Notes: generated from the sequence alone by a model not told the origin. DNA of 64,000 nt from Lasiosphaeria ovina (GCA_033439765.1 JAULSN010000004.1:5094001-5158000), one strand, 5' to 3'. Positions 10,934-23,922 are shown, counted from the stretch's first letter. Made by a program: numbers and translations.

Positions 10934-13900
10934 GTCTTATATATCGTAGTGTGAATATTGTGAATCGGCCGAGACTGGTGCGGGCCGCGTAGAGAGACGA
11001 AGGAGCGTGGAGGTATTGACGGGAAAGGGGGGCCTTCTCGGCAGCTGCCGGGCGTGGGATGCTCGGATGAGGATTCACGAACAAGTTCTGATGATTGTTG
11101 TTGCCTGTAAGGGGCATTGCTGATAGACGAAGGGGGAGGACGAGTCGAGGTGGAAGAAATCCAAGGCTAGGCCCAAGTCCTAGAGACTCGGAGCAAGTCA
11201 AGGAGCCGGCCTGATTGGCTGGGGTCAATGGGCCCAAGGATCGATTGCTCCACCGAGCTTGGGCGGACTTCCATGCTGCAAGCGCGAGACTGAGCACGCC
11301 ACAACCCGGCGTGGTATGGCCGCAGGCTGGGGGTGGGTGCATTGTAACCGCTTTGGGAAGCCAAAGCTCCGAAGTGCGAACTGACTAAGTCCGAGGCCGT
11401 CCCTGATTGGCTCCCCCGCTGGGAGACGTGGAGAGGCGGGCCAGCACTGATACCGCAGAAACCACGTTGCGGACCTGAAAATGGAAAGAAAAGAAAATGG
11501 AAACGGGTGGGAAATGCTGCAACTCAAAATTGTGTGGGGTGCCTCGCCGCAGCCAGTCCAGCCCGGGTCCCTCGCTGGTCCGCGTCGATTGACGACGCCT
11601 AACTGTGCCGTGAGCCGCAAGAGCTTGGGTCGGCTCCCACCCCCAGTCGCCGCCTCCACACTGCGGCCGAAATGCCATCCGTCACAATGCTGAGTTGGCG
11701 GAGTTCAAGGTTTGGGTCTTTTTAGTGTGAAATGGCAGCAAGCACCAGGTTTTCCCCGCCCGTGTCCGCTGCACTGCACCGACGACCAGCCCGACGTCAT
11801 GGCAAAGACAATGATCAAAGGGTGGTGGTGGCTCGCTTGGAGACCGGAGGGGCTGCGGCTAGTCAACTGTTAATCTCGAACCTCGAAACGGAAGGTAACA
11901 TGGGTCAATAACATGCGACGAATAATAAATAGATCGCTACTAGCAGCTAAAAACAATCCTGAACATCCTTTCAGAAACAATGATTCCCGTGCTTTGTGCT
12001 GTATGCCCGGGCCGGGCCGGCTGTTGCAGTGCCCGCGGCTGCGTAAATCTCAAGTGCCACTGTGACACTATCGCGTGCATGCAGCATGGAATGCGACTGC
12101 AGTCGTGAGAGGAAAGGAGACAAAGTGGGAAAGGGAGAGAGAGATTTCATCCGATGTTTTGACATTGTTGCCAAGAAGAAGCCTGCGAGGATCGAGGCAG
12201 CCTTCTTTTGTTTCAGACTGTCTCTGGGCCGCTGGAACCAAGAGAGTTTAATTCGAAGAACGGCGAATCATGGCGCTGTTCGACATTTTAGCTCGTGGCC
12301 GGTGCAAATCCGCGCCAGGCAACCCGATGCGGTGGAAATAACGGAACAGGTTGCCAACTGCCGACATGACAGCTCGGCGCCTAACCCGGGCGCAATTGAT
12401 TGCTGGGTGTGGAGAGCCGCGGGCCCGGTCCTTTGCAATCGCGTGCAAAAGCGTGACAGCCCACGCGCGGCGGCGCGGCACCGCCGTAGGTGGTCACGGT
12501 GACGAACCCGAGGGTCTGGATGCAGCGAATTAGGCGCGCCAACGACGACGCATGGAGCTGGCAGGCAAAAGGACCGCACCTGGATAGGGCTGGGCTTGAA
12601 TTGGCAAATAGAAAGCCAATACAACGTACGTCGGACTCTGACCAGTTTGACGCCCATGGACGATCCGAGATCTTAACGTTAAAGCCTGTTGGCGGGGCAT
12701 GGCTGTGCTGCGGCTCCAATCCAGGTTGCCGACTCCACAACTCAAATCAACACGCTCTCATTGGGTGGAGAGCGGTGGCTGTGCTGGACAAAACGTGGCA
12801 GGTGCGACTCCGTAATTACTAAACTGCCAGCAGTTGCAAAATCAAACGGCAACGCCGGTCGGCCGAGTGAACCGTCGGTGGGATCAACCACCATTTATGC
12901 GTATTCCGTCCGTCACTCTGCGACTTAGCACTGAGCGAAGCCGAAGAGAGCTCAAAGAGTCAGCCTTGAGCTAATGTAGGTGTGTCGTCCAAGGATCTCG
13001 GAACGACCCCGAAGCCGAGGTTTGACATGTCTCAGGAGTAAGGCCTGGTCTTGGTAAATCCCGGGGTGACACACCACGCATCGCCGAAACCTGCTGCTGC
13101 CTGCTCCGAATCTGAGCCGAAAGCCAATCGCGGCGCCAGATGCAGATCTTGCCGTGGTGATGGATTCTCGGCAACGGCCCACCTCACCTCCACCTCCAGC
13201 TCCACCACCACCACCACCACCACCACCGCTACACACCATATTAATACAAGCATCCAACTCCCATAGGGCTGCAGATTCCACTTTGACTTTCTTTTGGTGC
13301 CTGCATTCCCGACCCGTCTCAAACAGGCAAGATGTTTCAATGACGCACCTTAGTGCGTGCTGCTCAGTGCAGTGCTCACTCACACTACCCTCAGTCTCAC
13401 TGCCACCGCCCTTGACGTAATTAATGCTTGAATGCTTGCTTCATCGGCATCCCTCCAGGTATCACCCCGCCTGTTCGGTTGTGTTATGCAAGGGGCGGCG
13501 AAACAACACCAGAGAGCTCCATCTCGGGCCTCTGACTCATTGCTTTGTTTCTTCCTTCGGTCTCTCCCGCTCTGCACTTGCCACATTCGTCAGCGCAACC
13601 AGATCCTGCTCGACGTCTCGAGTGACCCCCATCCGCCCACGAATCTGCAAATGCAAATAATCAGTCTCCCATCATGTGTCTCAGTTTTGACCACTGCCTG
13701 AGCAGGTCGTGCTTCCTGCGGCCCGCGGCTGCAGACACACCGAGCAGAGCTGAGAAGAGAAAGGAATAGACGCAAGAAAAGTGTCAGCTCGGGTCCCAAA
13801 GGTTCCTTGCGCACTCGCGCAAACCTCCCTGGCGTACCTTGGCCGCACCGCCGCATTCAGTTTGTCCATTTGCTCTCCTTTACTCCTCTTTGGCGTGTGC

Positions 13901-15632
13901 AAACTTCAGGTGGAGGTCAACTTGCGTTGGAGTTACCTGGGCTACCTGGGTCGCCGGCGGCACAGATATCAAGCAGAACACATAAAGTCAGAAAGAAACA
14001 AAAACAGTCCTGACACTCGCTGCTGCAATGTCTCCATCTACTTGTTACCGAGCCAGACGAGAAACTCACTCAGCGACGGGTGACTACAGCACCTCGGTAT
14101 TGGTTTCGTTTGGGCATTGGATTTGGCACCACGTCTCTTCTAATCAACTCACGTGTCAGTGGGTTTCAAGCCTCGTGCAGCGCGTGGGTATTGTCCCCAT
14201 CCATATGCATACTAAGTACTTGCTACGTAAGGAGGCATTTTATGAAGCCACTAAGCGCATGGTGGCGGGAATGTTGTACGCCAATGCAATGTCCTTGGGA
14301 CCATCTTCACTACCTCTGGGTTCCGGGCTCCAATTGACAACTTCCGAGATTGTCAGGCGACTAAATGGCTAGACAGATAGACCGTGAACTCTTGCACTCT
14401 CTTTGTTGGGCAACTGACAACACTGAGCTGGATGCAGCTGAGCTCTCGACACCCTTTGGGCTTTACCTCCCAAGTTCCCACCGTTATCCTGAGTGTTTCT
14501 TGTTTTTTTCCTTGCATTCTTTCTTCGCTCTTACAGTTCCCACTTGATCCCCGTGACTCGCCATGTCAGCAGACAAAACAGGCACCTGGAGCAATCGATA
14601 TATGGCTGCACCAATCGAAACATCGAGTCTCCCCAGGTGTGATGACCAGTTCGATGACTCTTGATTCGCAGTAGAATCAACCGCCGGCGAAGAGCAGTTG
14701 TGGTTCATCCAGTCTGGTAAATCGCGACTCTGACCGGTTGCTCACCTTTGATGTCGTGGGGCTGGTCTCCGCTTTGTCAGTTAATCAAGACACGACCGGT
14801 ATGTCCGGGCGTTGTTGCTGTTCTCTCAATCCTCTTTTTTTATTTCTTCCGGTTCTTCTGTCTTCCATCTTGTGTTGGTTAATGGTTAGATAATTGATAT
14901 ATTGTCAACCGTTACTGACTCTCGTCCCTATTTTGACAGCTTTCTCTTTAAAACGCAACTAGGGGATTTTGAAAGTACCTTATTAACTACCTAGGTAATT
15001 AGTTGGCGATAAACAGTTCTTTGTGTCATCGTTTTTTTGATACACCGTACGCTCAATCAGTCCCTGCCATAGTTTCTCACTTGGCAGTTAACGAAATACA
15101 TAACCAAAAAAAGCAAATGCAGGATGTGGAGAGGGCTACCCTGTCTCGCCTAGTTCAGTGTAATTCTCTTCAAGTTGTCGCGGTGTTGCAAAGAAGCACG
15201 AACATCTTTTTGTCCGAAGGACCACAACTGCCATGAGCAGGCCGACGACTCATTATCATTGAACCAACCATGACGTCGTTGATAAACGCCTTAAGAGAGG
15301 TTCTCAAGGCATGTCGCGTGGCACCCTTTAATTATGCACGGTCTTTCTCGATATCCTGCATATTCGTTGTCTAACCAGGCCTTTTGACGCTCATCTTTTA
15401 TGCCTACCAGACTGTGAAACCTTGGGTTGTGAGTTCCATCTATAACTTCGGCTGAGGTTTTGGCCTGTTGAAGGTCCCGAACGCAGAGCGCTTGCCTTTG
15501 TAATTATACCAATTTCAATTTTAAGTGTTGTACTATAGTGGCTTATTGGCCTATACTGAGGTCTCAAGCACAAACAAGTCTGCCGAGCGGTGCCTTATTG
15601 TATTGTGTCGCCAAGAAATGACCCTTACTTGC
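10934..15632. other. long gene-free stretch
   Basis: About 4.7 kb without a frame that I can support by domain, intron pair or composition. It contains a CCA/CAC triplet run at about 13196-13230, many CT-rich tracts and CAAT-like motifs. Part is probably promoter and 5' UTR of the minus-strand gene starting at 10933. A non-coding RNA cannot be excluded. Confidence 0.45.
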
Positions 15633-15967
15633 AAAATTGACCCTCTTTTACCCCTACATATGCAAACACCTGCTTTTCTCTCCTTTACACCCTCCCTTGC
15701 GTTCGGAATGCCCTCAATCCGACTACATCCCTTGCACCGGAGATTCCTTTCAATTCTACGGTCTTCTTTTGCCCGCCCTGAATACGGACTTCCGTGGAGA
15801 TCAAGGGCGCCCTCGCCCTCAAGGACTTCCTCAGGGCAGTGGGCTCTTACGATTTGATGTGGATGAACATAGCATTACATGAGACCGTGAACGCTGAGCT
15901 AGCCGGCTCTAAGCAGAGAGACCTTCCCCACTACGCCAATGCATTCAGGCTAATATGTGAAGCCAAG

Positions 15968-16978
15968 TCAGGAAAAAACAGCCACCAGAGCGCCTTCGCG
16001 ACCACCACTACATTCAACGGCAAGCCGGAAGGCGATCGACCTACCTATACATGCCCGTGTCGACCCGACCCTGCGTTCCACAAGCCAGAGAAGTGCTGGG
16101 CCCTGCAAGAGATCATCACGGGCAAGAAAGGCCGGTCGATCGCCTTCCGGCTTGCCGTTGAATGTAGTGGTGGTCGCGAAGGCGCTCTGGTGGCTGTTTT
16201 TTCCTGACTTGGCTTCACATATTAGCCTGAATGCATTGGCGTAGTGGGGAAGGTCTCTCTGCTTAGAGCCGGCTAGCTCAGCGTTCACGGTCTCATGTAA
16301 TGCTATGTTCATCCACATCGAATCGTAAGAGCCCACTGCCCTGAGGAAGTCCTTGAGGGCGAGGGCGCCCTTGATCTCCTGGACGTCAAGTCTGGCGGCT
16401 TCGTTGTAGGCCTCCTGCCACTGAAGGAGCCACATGGAAGGCGAAAGCGACTTTCCCGGCTTCTTGAGGATAGCCCGGTAGTTTTCGCGGGCTCGTTCGA
16501 CTTCTTCTGCCGTTGAAATGGAGACGAGGGCGTGAAGGTTCCTGACGATGTCCTGTAGGGTTGAGTCCTTCAATTCAGCGAGGTTGGCGAACGTAGCTGC
16601 TGTGCTGGAGCGGATCCATTCCTTGACTTCACAGATCTTGTCCTGTTGCTTCTCAACATCCTTGACATCGCGGAGTTGCTTGGCTTCAAACGATCGCCAG
16701 ATCTGCATTTGCTGTGTGGTTGCGTTGTCAAGAAGGTCACGCTTTTCCTCATCGGTTCGTGGGGTGACCTGAGGGTAGCGAGCATCGAGGAAGTCCTCGA
16801 AGGTGTCGAGGATGACTTCGGGGAGCGGGAGCCAGCTGTTGTTGTTGATGTCAACGGCCTCGCTGGGGCGCCTGTCGTTTGCGACCTTTGTGAGGGCAGA
16901 GTACCATGCGGGCCAGTCTGACGGGCGCGTCAGGGTGGGCTTGTAGGCCGTGGTGGAGGAAGCGGTTGTTGAAGGCAT
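15968..16978 (-). CDS. copia-type Gag, C-terminally scrambled
   Basis: From an ATG at 16978 the frame encodes an N-terminal Ser/Thr/Pro segment, then a helical Gag-like domain rich in Trp, Glu and Arg (for example SDWPAWYSALTKVA near residue 20 and LPHYANAFRLICEAKSGK near residue 240). This matches fungal Ty1/copia Gag. True gag homology ends where the fold-back begins; the last 55 residues are the antisense of the spacer and of the other arm. The plus-strand copy continues correctly past this point into a Cys/His/Cys segment resembling a degenerate zinc knuckle. Gag packages element RNA in cytoplasmic particles in this family. This copy cannot be autonomous. Confidence 0.7.
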   Translation of the reverse strand: MPSTTASSTTAYKPTLTRPSDWPAWYSALTKVANDRRPSEAVDINNNSWLPLPEVILDTFEDFLDARYPQVTPRTDEEKRDLLDNATTQQMQIWRSFEAKQLRDVKDVEKQQDKICEVKEWIRSSTAATFANLAELKDSTLQDIVRNLHALVSISTAEEVERARENYRAILKKPGKSLSPSMWLLQWQEAYNEAARLDVQEIKGALALKDFLRAVGSYDSMWMNIALHETVNAELAGSKQRDLPHYANAFRLICEAKSGKNSHQSAFATTTTFNGKPEGDRPAFLARDDLLQGPALLWLVERRVGSTRACIGRSIAFRLAVECSGGREGALVAVFS

Positions 16979-17113
16979 CGTCTGAACGAATGAAGGAAGG
17001 ATTGAACGAGGTTTGAGAAAGCGGTCTGAATGCTTGGATCACGAGCTTGGAAAACGAGGTGCGAAGAGTGCTGTTGCGAAAGCGATTTGTTGTTGTTAGG
17101 CCGGGCTTATGAC

Positions 17114-17399
17114 TGTTGCACGTGATCTGGATTGACTGAGCATTGAATTGTCTGGTTAGATCGGTCTAAAATACAGGTAAAATAGCACCTTCTTATAGCC
17201 AACAGGATCACTGAATATCTCCACGGAAGTCCGTATTCAGGGCGGGCAAAAGAAGACCGTAGAATTGAAAGGAATCTCCGGTGCAAGGGATGTAGTCGGA
17301 TTGAGGGCATTCCGAACGCAAGGGAGGATGCAAAGGAGAGAAAAGCAGGTGTTTGCATATGCAGGGGTAAAAGAGGGTCAATTTTACCTGTGTGCAACA
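17114..17399 (-). repeat. copia LTR, 286 bp
   Basis: Bounded by TGTTGCAC at 17114 and GTGCAACA at 17392-17399, the inverted TG/CA ends expected of an LTR, and it precedes gag on the minus strand. A truncated copy is at 15633-15801 and a diverged solo copy at 34307-34575. Confidence 0.8.
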
Positions 17400-20300
17400 T
17401 ATTGCATTTGTGCGAGTTCTTTTTGTTTCAGTTTTTTTAAACCCCCCAAAAACAGTGTGTAATACAAATCTGTGTTTCTCAAAGTTATCAAAGTAATAGC
17501 AACATTTCTCGACTACTTCTTTTGCCACGCACTTGCCACTTATTGAAGCAGTTATGAGACACCACACAACCACAGCAACGACAAAATCAACGGAAGGCTC
17601 GACTGAGGCCAACCTTATAGGGTATTTGTACATGGATATATGTACCGTTACTTATCACAGGTAGTCAAACACAGTAATAAAGAACAATACTGCGTTTATT
17701 GGTCTGAGTACCTATCTCGTCTCATGGCGGAAGAACGTGATTTTCTAAACTATGGCTGGAAAAGAAGAACAAGTTGATACCGGTTCTCTGGTAAGGAGGG
17801 CAGACCAGTCATCTTACACGCCGCGGGCTGACCAAGATAAAAAGAAAATGTCACGCTAGATTACATTGGGGAAGGGTGTAAACAGACTCCTCATTGCCCT
17901 AGCCCCTGAGCCCCTGGTCGATGTATTATCGTTGCCATGGCGGGGCAACCACTTCTTTTTGCACGTTGAGCGGCTGAGATGAGGTGATTGGCGCAATTTG
18001 TGAGGGAATGCAGAAGGCGACATGTCCTTCTGTGACAGGGCCCCGCCTTATCCACGGAGGACGTGATTTGTTAGGTTACTTCAGCTGTTGTTCATTGACG
18101 TCATGCATCGGAAGCGCCGTTCTCATCAAAAATTTCCCAACGGATGATGTATCTCACTTTCCACACCGGTGGAATATTCCAGACGTCCAATACCTCACAT
18201 GCGGCTGAAAATGAACAGGTACCTCGATACAAAATACTCACATCAGCGGGGTGAAACCTCTTTGCCTTTCTACTGCATGAGGCCGCATGTGAGCTTCCAG
18301 GTGGGTAGTGAGGAAACCTTTCTGCCTTTTTACTGCATGAGGCCCAGCGCTGGCTTCCATGTGACCACGTGCGCATTTCCATACGCTCGGACGGTGGGTG
18401 ACATCGAATCTCATCGACGTCGGTTCAATGTAAAGTAAGCAGGCCTGGCTGAGGCGGGTTCCTTGGCGGACAGGGTAATACGATAAACATGGGGTGATCC
18501 TCGGGATTGGTAAGTATGAGAGCCTCGGGCACGGGATGACTAAACAGGCTGCATTTGTCACTTACGTCAGGTTTTCACGGGACTCTTTGTTTTTCGATCT
18601 GCCGCCTTGTGGAGGTTTTGAGATGAGATTAAGCCGTCTCTCAAGCGAATGGCTCAATAACAATTGCTTTCGTGGTTGGGGCCGTGGGGTTCGCTGGAAA
18701 GAAGGAGATATGGTGAAAAGCAGAATCACTTTTAGTTATGAGCAATTCTTTGTTGCTCATTGGTTATTTATTTAAACTTCTGCCGAGGAGTGACTTCCAC
18801 AAGGCTCATTGGTTATAATTCTGCCTTTTCAGCTCGGGTACGCAAAACGGCCGATTTTCGTAACCTCGTTCGGGCAGGTGTTAGCGAGAAGGGCTGGGTA
18901 CTAGGCTTGGGAAGGAAGGCGTGAGTCCCGGGCCGGCCGTTGTTCCTGTCGGTTGAGCTGAATATTTGACAGGGTAATGGACGCAGAGTCAGCCTTACGA
19001 GCGGGACATCCGTCCTTGCACAATGCCGCGGCAGTGATGGCACGCAGAGCCTCAAGTGCGGGGGTGTCTGTGGCTGGTTCGAGGCTTGACTTTTTGGCAG
19101 ATGGACAGCCTGGGCCTTGATTGGTCAGGTCGTACCGACAAGCCTCCTCAGTCTTCAAGCAAGGGTGCAGGACAGCCTCGACACGCGATGGAACATACGT
19201 ATAAAGGAAAACGAGAAAGATATGCTTGCCAAGCCTGGGCCGGTCACAAAACCCACTTGAAGCATCCCGGCCACATCTTGGCGTTGGGTTTGAGCTGGAC
19301 AGGGTCGAGATCAGGCGGTGTGGCGCTTGACGAGACGGGAAGACAACCAAGGAGAGTGGAGTTTATCGGCACTTGCTGTCCGAAGGATTGAGGCTGGGGA
19401 AGGGACTTGGCAACGTTGTGCATCGCGGCCCTCGCGGGGCCAATGGGTCCAATGGATTGCTTCCGATTCCGCTTGTGCACTAACGTCTGACAGTCAAAAA
19501 GTCCCATGGATGGTTTGGGCCTTGCTGGGCTGTCTCCATGCGATGCTGCGTTGACGTGGTCAGCACTTGGCAGCCGTTGGCTCTACTTTTTAATTGGCCG
19601 AAAACGGTGCCAAAGCTCTTAACCCTTCCTTCTCCAGGTCCCGATGTACCGGCAGTTCAGTGCCTGTCCCCTTCCGACCTGTGGACTACTTTAAATTTCC
19701 ACTCAAGTTGCCGCGGTTGGCTGTCCTGTAGTGGATCCAATCCCCCGTCGGATGTGTCTGCGTAGGCAGCAGGGTTTTGAGTTTTCAGCTAAGGAGTTTG
19801 ATGGCGGGGTTTATGATCCTATTTGGCTTGTCGTTGGGGTTTGTGATCCTTATTTGGCTTGTTGTTGGGGGTTGAGTCTTGTCGTAAGAAGCTTCTGCCA
19901 GATCGGGAAATTTGCCCGGAAATGTCAGCAATTGGGATGCTTGGCACCCTTGGTGATGGGGGTTAAATACAGAGTGCCCGTACATCCATATCACATGAAG
20001 AGAGGGATTTTCAGCCTCGTAAGTTAAATTGAAACTGCTGCCTAAAACCGGGGCTGCAAACTTTTGCGCTTGCTCAAACTGCCACTTTCCGGCTCGTTTG
20101 CTGGTAGACGTGGGCAACAAAGGAGATATACTCCGTAGTATCCCAAGTTTGGCCAAATAGAACAAGGCAGGAACTTTCCACAGCCGCGAGTGCCAAGCAA
20201 GACGATTCGATTTGCATCGGCCGAATGTAGGTAACCACCTCCCATGATGGGCTTGGCTTTACTCAGCGCCTGGCATCTCAGGATAAAACGGCACATATGG

Positions 20301-22117
20301 TGCAACGCAGAAAGGAATTCGGAACCGAATTAGATCTGCATCGAAAGTAGCTTGAAATTAGAATTGTTATGTTCGTGTCTTTTTGCGTTTAGACAATGTG
20401 ACTAGATGGGAACTGCGAGATACCTAGAGGGGTGAATGTCAAAGTTGGAGGCGCTCTGGCCGCGTCGTTCCAAGGTAGAGTTCTCCTCTTTACCTCCTAC
20501 CTTGCTAATTGGATCAAAGCCAGCAAGCAAAGGAGAGTCATAGCTGCTGTTCTCTCGGTGTAGTCGAGGCTCAGTTTTGGGGAAAAGCTCTTCTTTGTCA
20601 TGTGGAAAGGCATCTCGTTGGAAAGCCGCTACGGATAAGGTACCTTACAGGCAGGCATCCAGGCGGGTGCCCATGGAACCAGGGCAGCCCCTGTGTCTCC
20701 CCATAGTGGGGTCGAAACCCCTAGCATGGATGCGGCCGCATGCCCGCATTTCGTCTGCCAAGCATTAACAGTCCACGAGATACTCGCCACGGCAGCCACC
20801 GCAACCTAAAGCACACCGCTGGAAGATCGATTTAACCCTTGGGCCGGGATGGGAGTCCTGTCCGCACTCAATCACTCGGGCTGCACTAATGTCCGCTTCC
20901 CGTGACGCGCTCGATCTGCCAATCGGACGTCAGATGAATAATAGAAGGCTAAAAGCGAAAGAAGTATAGTTAGGCAATGCTAGTTTTGCAAAACCTCACC
21001 TCATATCACACACGTCAATCAATACACCTTACTGTCCGTCGGCAATATTTTGCTGCAACGTACGCAGCGATACCTACCTTACCCAGGCGGCGAATGGCCG
21101 ACATGAAGTACGATGATGACTGCTGGGCGTCCCCGAAATACAGGGCGTTTTTCCTGCGGTCCAATGGGGGCTAGTTGAGCTCCCCTCCCGCTCATCGGTG
21201 CCTTTCGTGTCCTGAGATCCAAAAGAGTAACCCGTACATCTGACGGATGGCGATAAGAATGAGAACAAGTACCAAGGTTACGTAATGTCAGATGTTCCTC
21301 TCAGACTGCACCTTCCCCTGCAGAAGGTTCCCACCCGCACGCACTTACGCAGTAATAGGGGACAAAAGAATGTGGGCAAATTCAATCTCGCTTTCTGGAC
21401 TAGCCCGCCCCGAGACTGACCGGCTCTGGAAGCCACCACTACTCCCCTCCCCCTCCAGGTTTAGGACACGCTTTAATTGCATTCACGAATATTGGGCAAA
21501 TGCCCAGAGTTCGAGCATCCCACTCGAGCTCTCGGCACAGCTAGGCCAGTCAACATTCGAAACCTGGGCGCTGGCCCTAGGCTCAATCTCGATTCTCGGA
21601 TATCTTGGCGCCAGTCTCTGCTCTTGAATTGTCCATCCAGATCGGGAAGTTCCGCCCAGCAAGCAACAGACACCCAGGCTGCAGCCACTGATCCCAGGAC
21701 CTCGCCGCCATGCCCACCTGCATCCATCGTCTTACCGTCCCAGCCCTAAATTCAAGGTGCAGACGGCCAATGCGGTCTTGGCACAGCAACTCGGCCTCTC
21801 AAAATGCATGTGTTTGCCCCTCCCCGTCTCGAGCAGCGCCCGTCAGCGACCTCCTGTCGACCGTCGTCATCATCGCTGAATACTAGTCGGACCTGCCTGT
21901 CAACTGTCGCCTCTCGTGGCTGTCGACCAAACACGCAAAGGCCCAAACCGCCAGACTACTAAATCCCATTGCCGGCATCCTCCATAAATCGGACGGAAAT
22001 GCCTCCCATATCATCTCGGACGAGGTCGGACAGGTTCTTAATCGGAGGCCCATCCCAACTTCTGTTCGTCGGCTTCCCTCTTCCTCTTGCCAACCGCAGG
22101 CTCATACAATATTCAGG
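17400..22117. other. long gene-free stretch
   Basis: No coding region that I can support. It holds a duplicated segment at 18251-18363, a short direct repeat of a TTTGGCTTGT-containing unit at about 19805-19868, and scattered TTAGGTA-like motifs. The last 400 bp are probably the promoter of the gene starting at 22118. Confidence 0.45.
18251..18363. repeat. diverged tandem duplication, about 55 bp
   Basis: GAAACCT followed by TGCCTTT and TACTGCATGAGGCC occurs twice, at about 18251-18306 and 18310-18363, with scattered differences. Confidence 0.6.
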
Positions 22118-23922
22118 ATGGCGAAGCCAGGCCCGCAATCCTTCGTCTTCACCCTCGATCATCGACCGAGAGCCACGCGCGCAAGCGTCCCCAAGGTGCG
22201 GTCTGGCTGCATTACGTGTGAGTATCAGTTATCCAATCCATGCTAGGTCATATGTATAACATGGCATCCTTCTGATTCTGTTTACTTAGGCAAGTAAGTG
22301 TCGAGAAAGCCCTGCCCAGGCCTAGTGTCTTGGTTTCAAGCTCGAGTCTTGTGCATTCGGGGCTGACCACATCAATCATCGAACGAAACAGGAAACGCCA
22401 TGTCAAGTGCGACGAAGCGAAGCCATCCTGTCAGCGATGTCTCAAATGGCAAGGCGTTTGTGAAGGGTATAACCCCCTGGATTCCAGAGCGCCGACAAGA
22501 TCGAGCTCGCCAGTGTCTACCCCAGCAGAAGCCGCGGGCTCGCCATCGTCGTCACAATCGCCTTCAGACTCTCCTGCATTCTCGACCGAGGTCCCCTACG
22601 AGTCTGACGCCAACATAGGGACGGTGGAGTGGGAGAGTTTATATTTCGACAACTGGTCATTTCTTTCTTCTAATCTTGGCGGTGGGTGGTTCCACGTCAA
22701 CCTGTTCAGCAGGACGGTACCACAGCTCAGCCAAAGCGAACCGGCGATCCGGTACGCCGCCATAGCCATTGGGGCACTTGCGGCTGCTGTGGCTCCTAAT
22801 ACGTTGCCGACACCGATGGCAGCACTTCAAGGGGACGCCTCACACTACAAGCTCGCCCTGACCTACTACGGCCGCGCTCTGCGCCTTGTCCGCGACCACC
22901 AAGACCAGAACTCGGAGTCGACTCTTCGGATCGCTGTCATCGCCTGCATGTTGTTCGCATGCTTTGAAACACTGCACGACAGCTGTGAATCAGCTATCAA
23001 CCACATAAACCATGGGCTGATGATCATTGAACAATTCATTCGTGGACAAAACACAATCACCGGGGATATCAACAACTTAGGACACCCCAGAGGCGCCCTT
23101 CTAGGCTATGTCGAGCGCCGTGAGGGGTCGGACAATCTCTTCATTCTCGAGGATGAAATCCTACAGGTCTTTCAACGTCTCGACTACTTGTCCTGGTCAA
23201 CGGGCTTGATCTCGGGGTGGCGTCAGACGTCTCGAATCTCCATCCAAGCCGCGGCGAGCCCCAGTTACCGAGATATGCCCGACAGATTTTCCAATCTTGA
23301 CGAGGCCAGAAGGCGGTGGGATGCCGTCCAACATTGGACGCTACAGTTCCCACGGGCAGTGGTGGCGCCCATTGCCGCATCGCTAAGCTCTTCCTCGCCT
23401 GCGACAGACGACGACACGGTTGCGTTCCTCGGTTCCCACGTCATCCTTGGGTTGGAGGAAATGCAGCGGGCCCATCTAGGCACCTTGGAGCAATGGAGCG
23501 CCGCGTTCTGGCCGGTTTTTTCGGCCGCCGAAGCGAACAAAGCCGTAGATCCGCTGTCATACCACCAGGCAGTGTCCATCCTGCTCCAATACATACTGTC
23601 ACTGGTGTGCGTTCGATCGGTGTGTTTTGGTGACTCCGCTGCGTTGCAGGAGATGACGGATGCCTTTCGGGATATTGTGCGGCTTGCGGAGATCATGGTC
23701 TCGAATCAGCCGAAGGGCCCGGGCAGCGCTAAGGTCTTCACCATGGACAACGGGCCGACCTTGGCACTGTTTGTGGCGGCTACCAAGTGCACCCACTTGG
23801 GCGTGCGGGCAGATGCCGTAGCGCTGCTGGACAGGTACCCCAGAAGAGACGCCTTTTGGGACACGACGACTGTTATGAATCTCGCAACAGCAGCCGCGAA
23901 TTTTACTTGCAACCAGAACTGA
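22118..23922 (+). CDS. Zn2Cys6 transcription factor, 544 aa
   Basis: Three exons: 22118-22217, a 4-nt exon 22290-22293, and 22392-23922. Introns 22218-22289 (GTGAGT, CTGAT branch point, CTTAG) and 22294-22391 (GTAAGT, GCTGACC branch point, ACAG) are both canonical. Only with the 4-nt exon does the frame give an intact binuclear cluster, with Cys at residues 31, 34, 41, 48, 51 and 58 (spacing X2, X6, X6, X2, X6). Residues 65-100 are Ser/Pro-rich linker. The remaining 430 residues are helical and resemble the Fungal_trans_2 regulatory domain (for example FACFETLHDSCESAINHINH). It is inferred to be a nuclear DNA-binding regulator. It converges tail-to-tail with the oxylipin synthase gene about 1 kb away, but proximity alone does not prove it regulates that gene. 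Confidence 0.88.

Larger units (their letters stand above)
15633..17399. mobile_element. folded-back Ty1/copia-like retroelement
   Basis: Left to right: part of an LTR in plus orientation (15633-15801); a gag fragment in plus orientation (15796-16133); the gag gene in minus orientation (16134-16978); the leader; and a complete LTR in minus orientation (17114-17399). The gag arms 15796-16041 and 16134-16379 are ungapped 246-bp inverted repeats, nearly identical, around a 92-bp spacer. In the left arm the LTR passes straight into mid-gag at a shared GGAGAT. No pol genes are present. Confidence 0.85.

Noticed and set aside
10934..15632. Several plus- and minus-strand frames of 60-140 codons
   Set aside because: No domain, no intron consistency, biased amino-acid content and mutual overlap; treated as chance.
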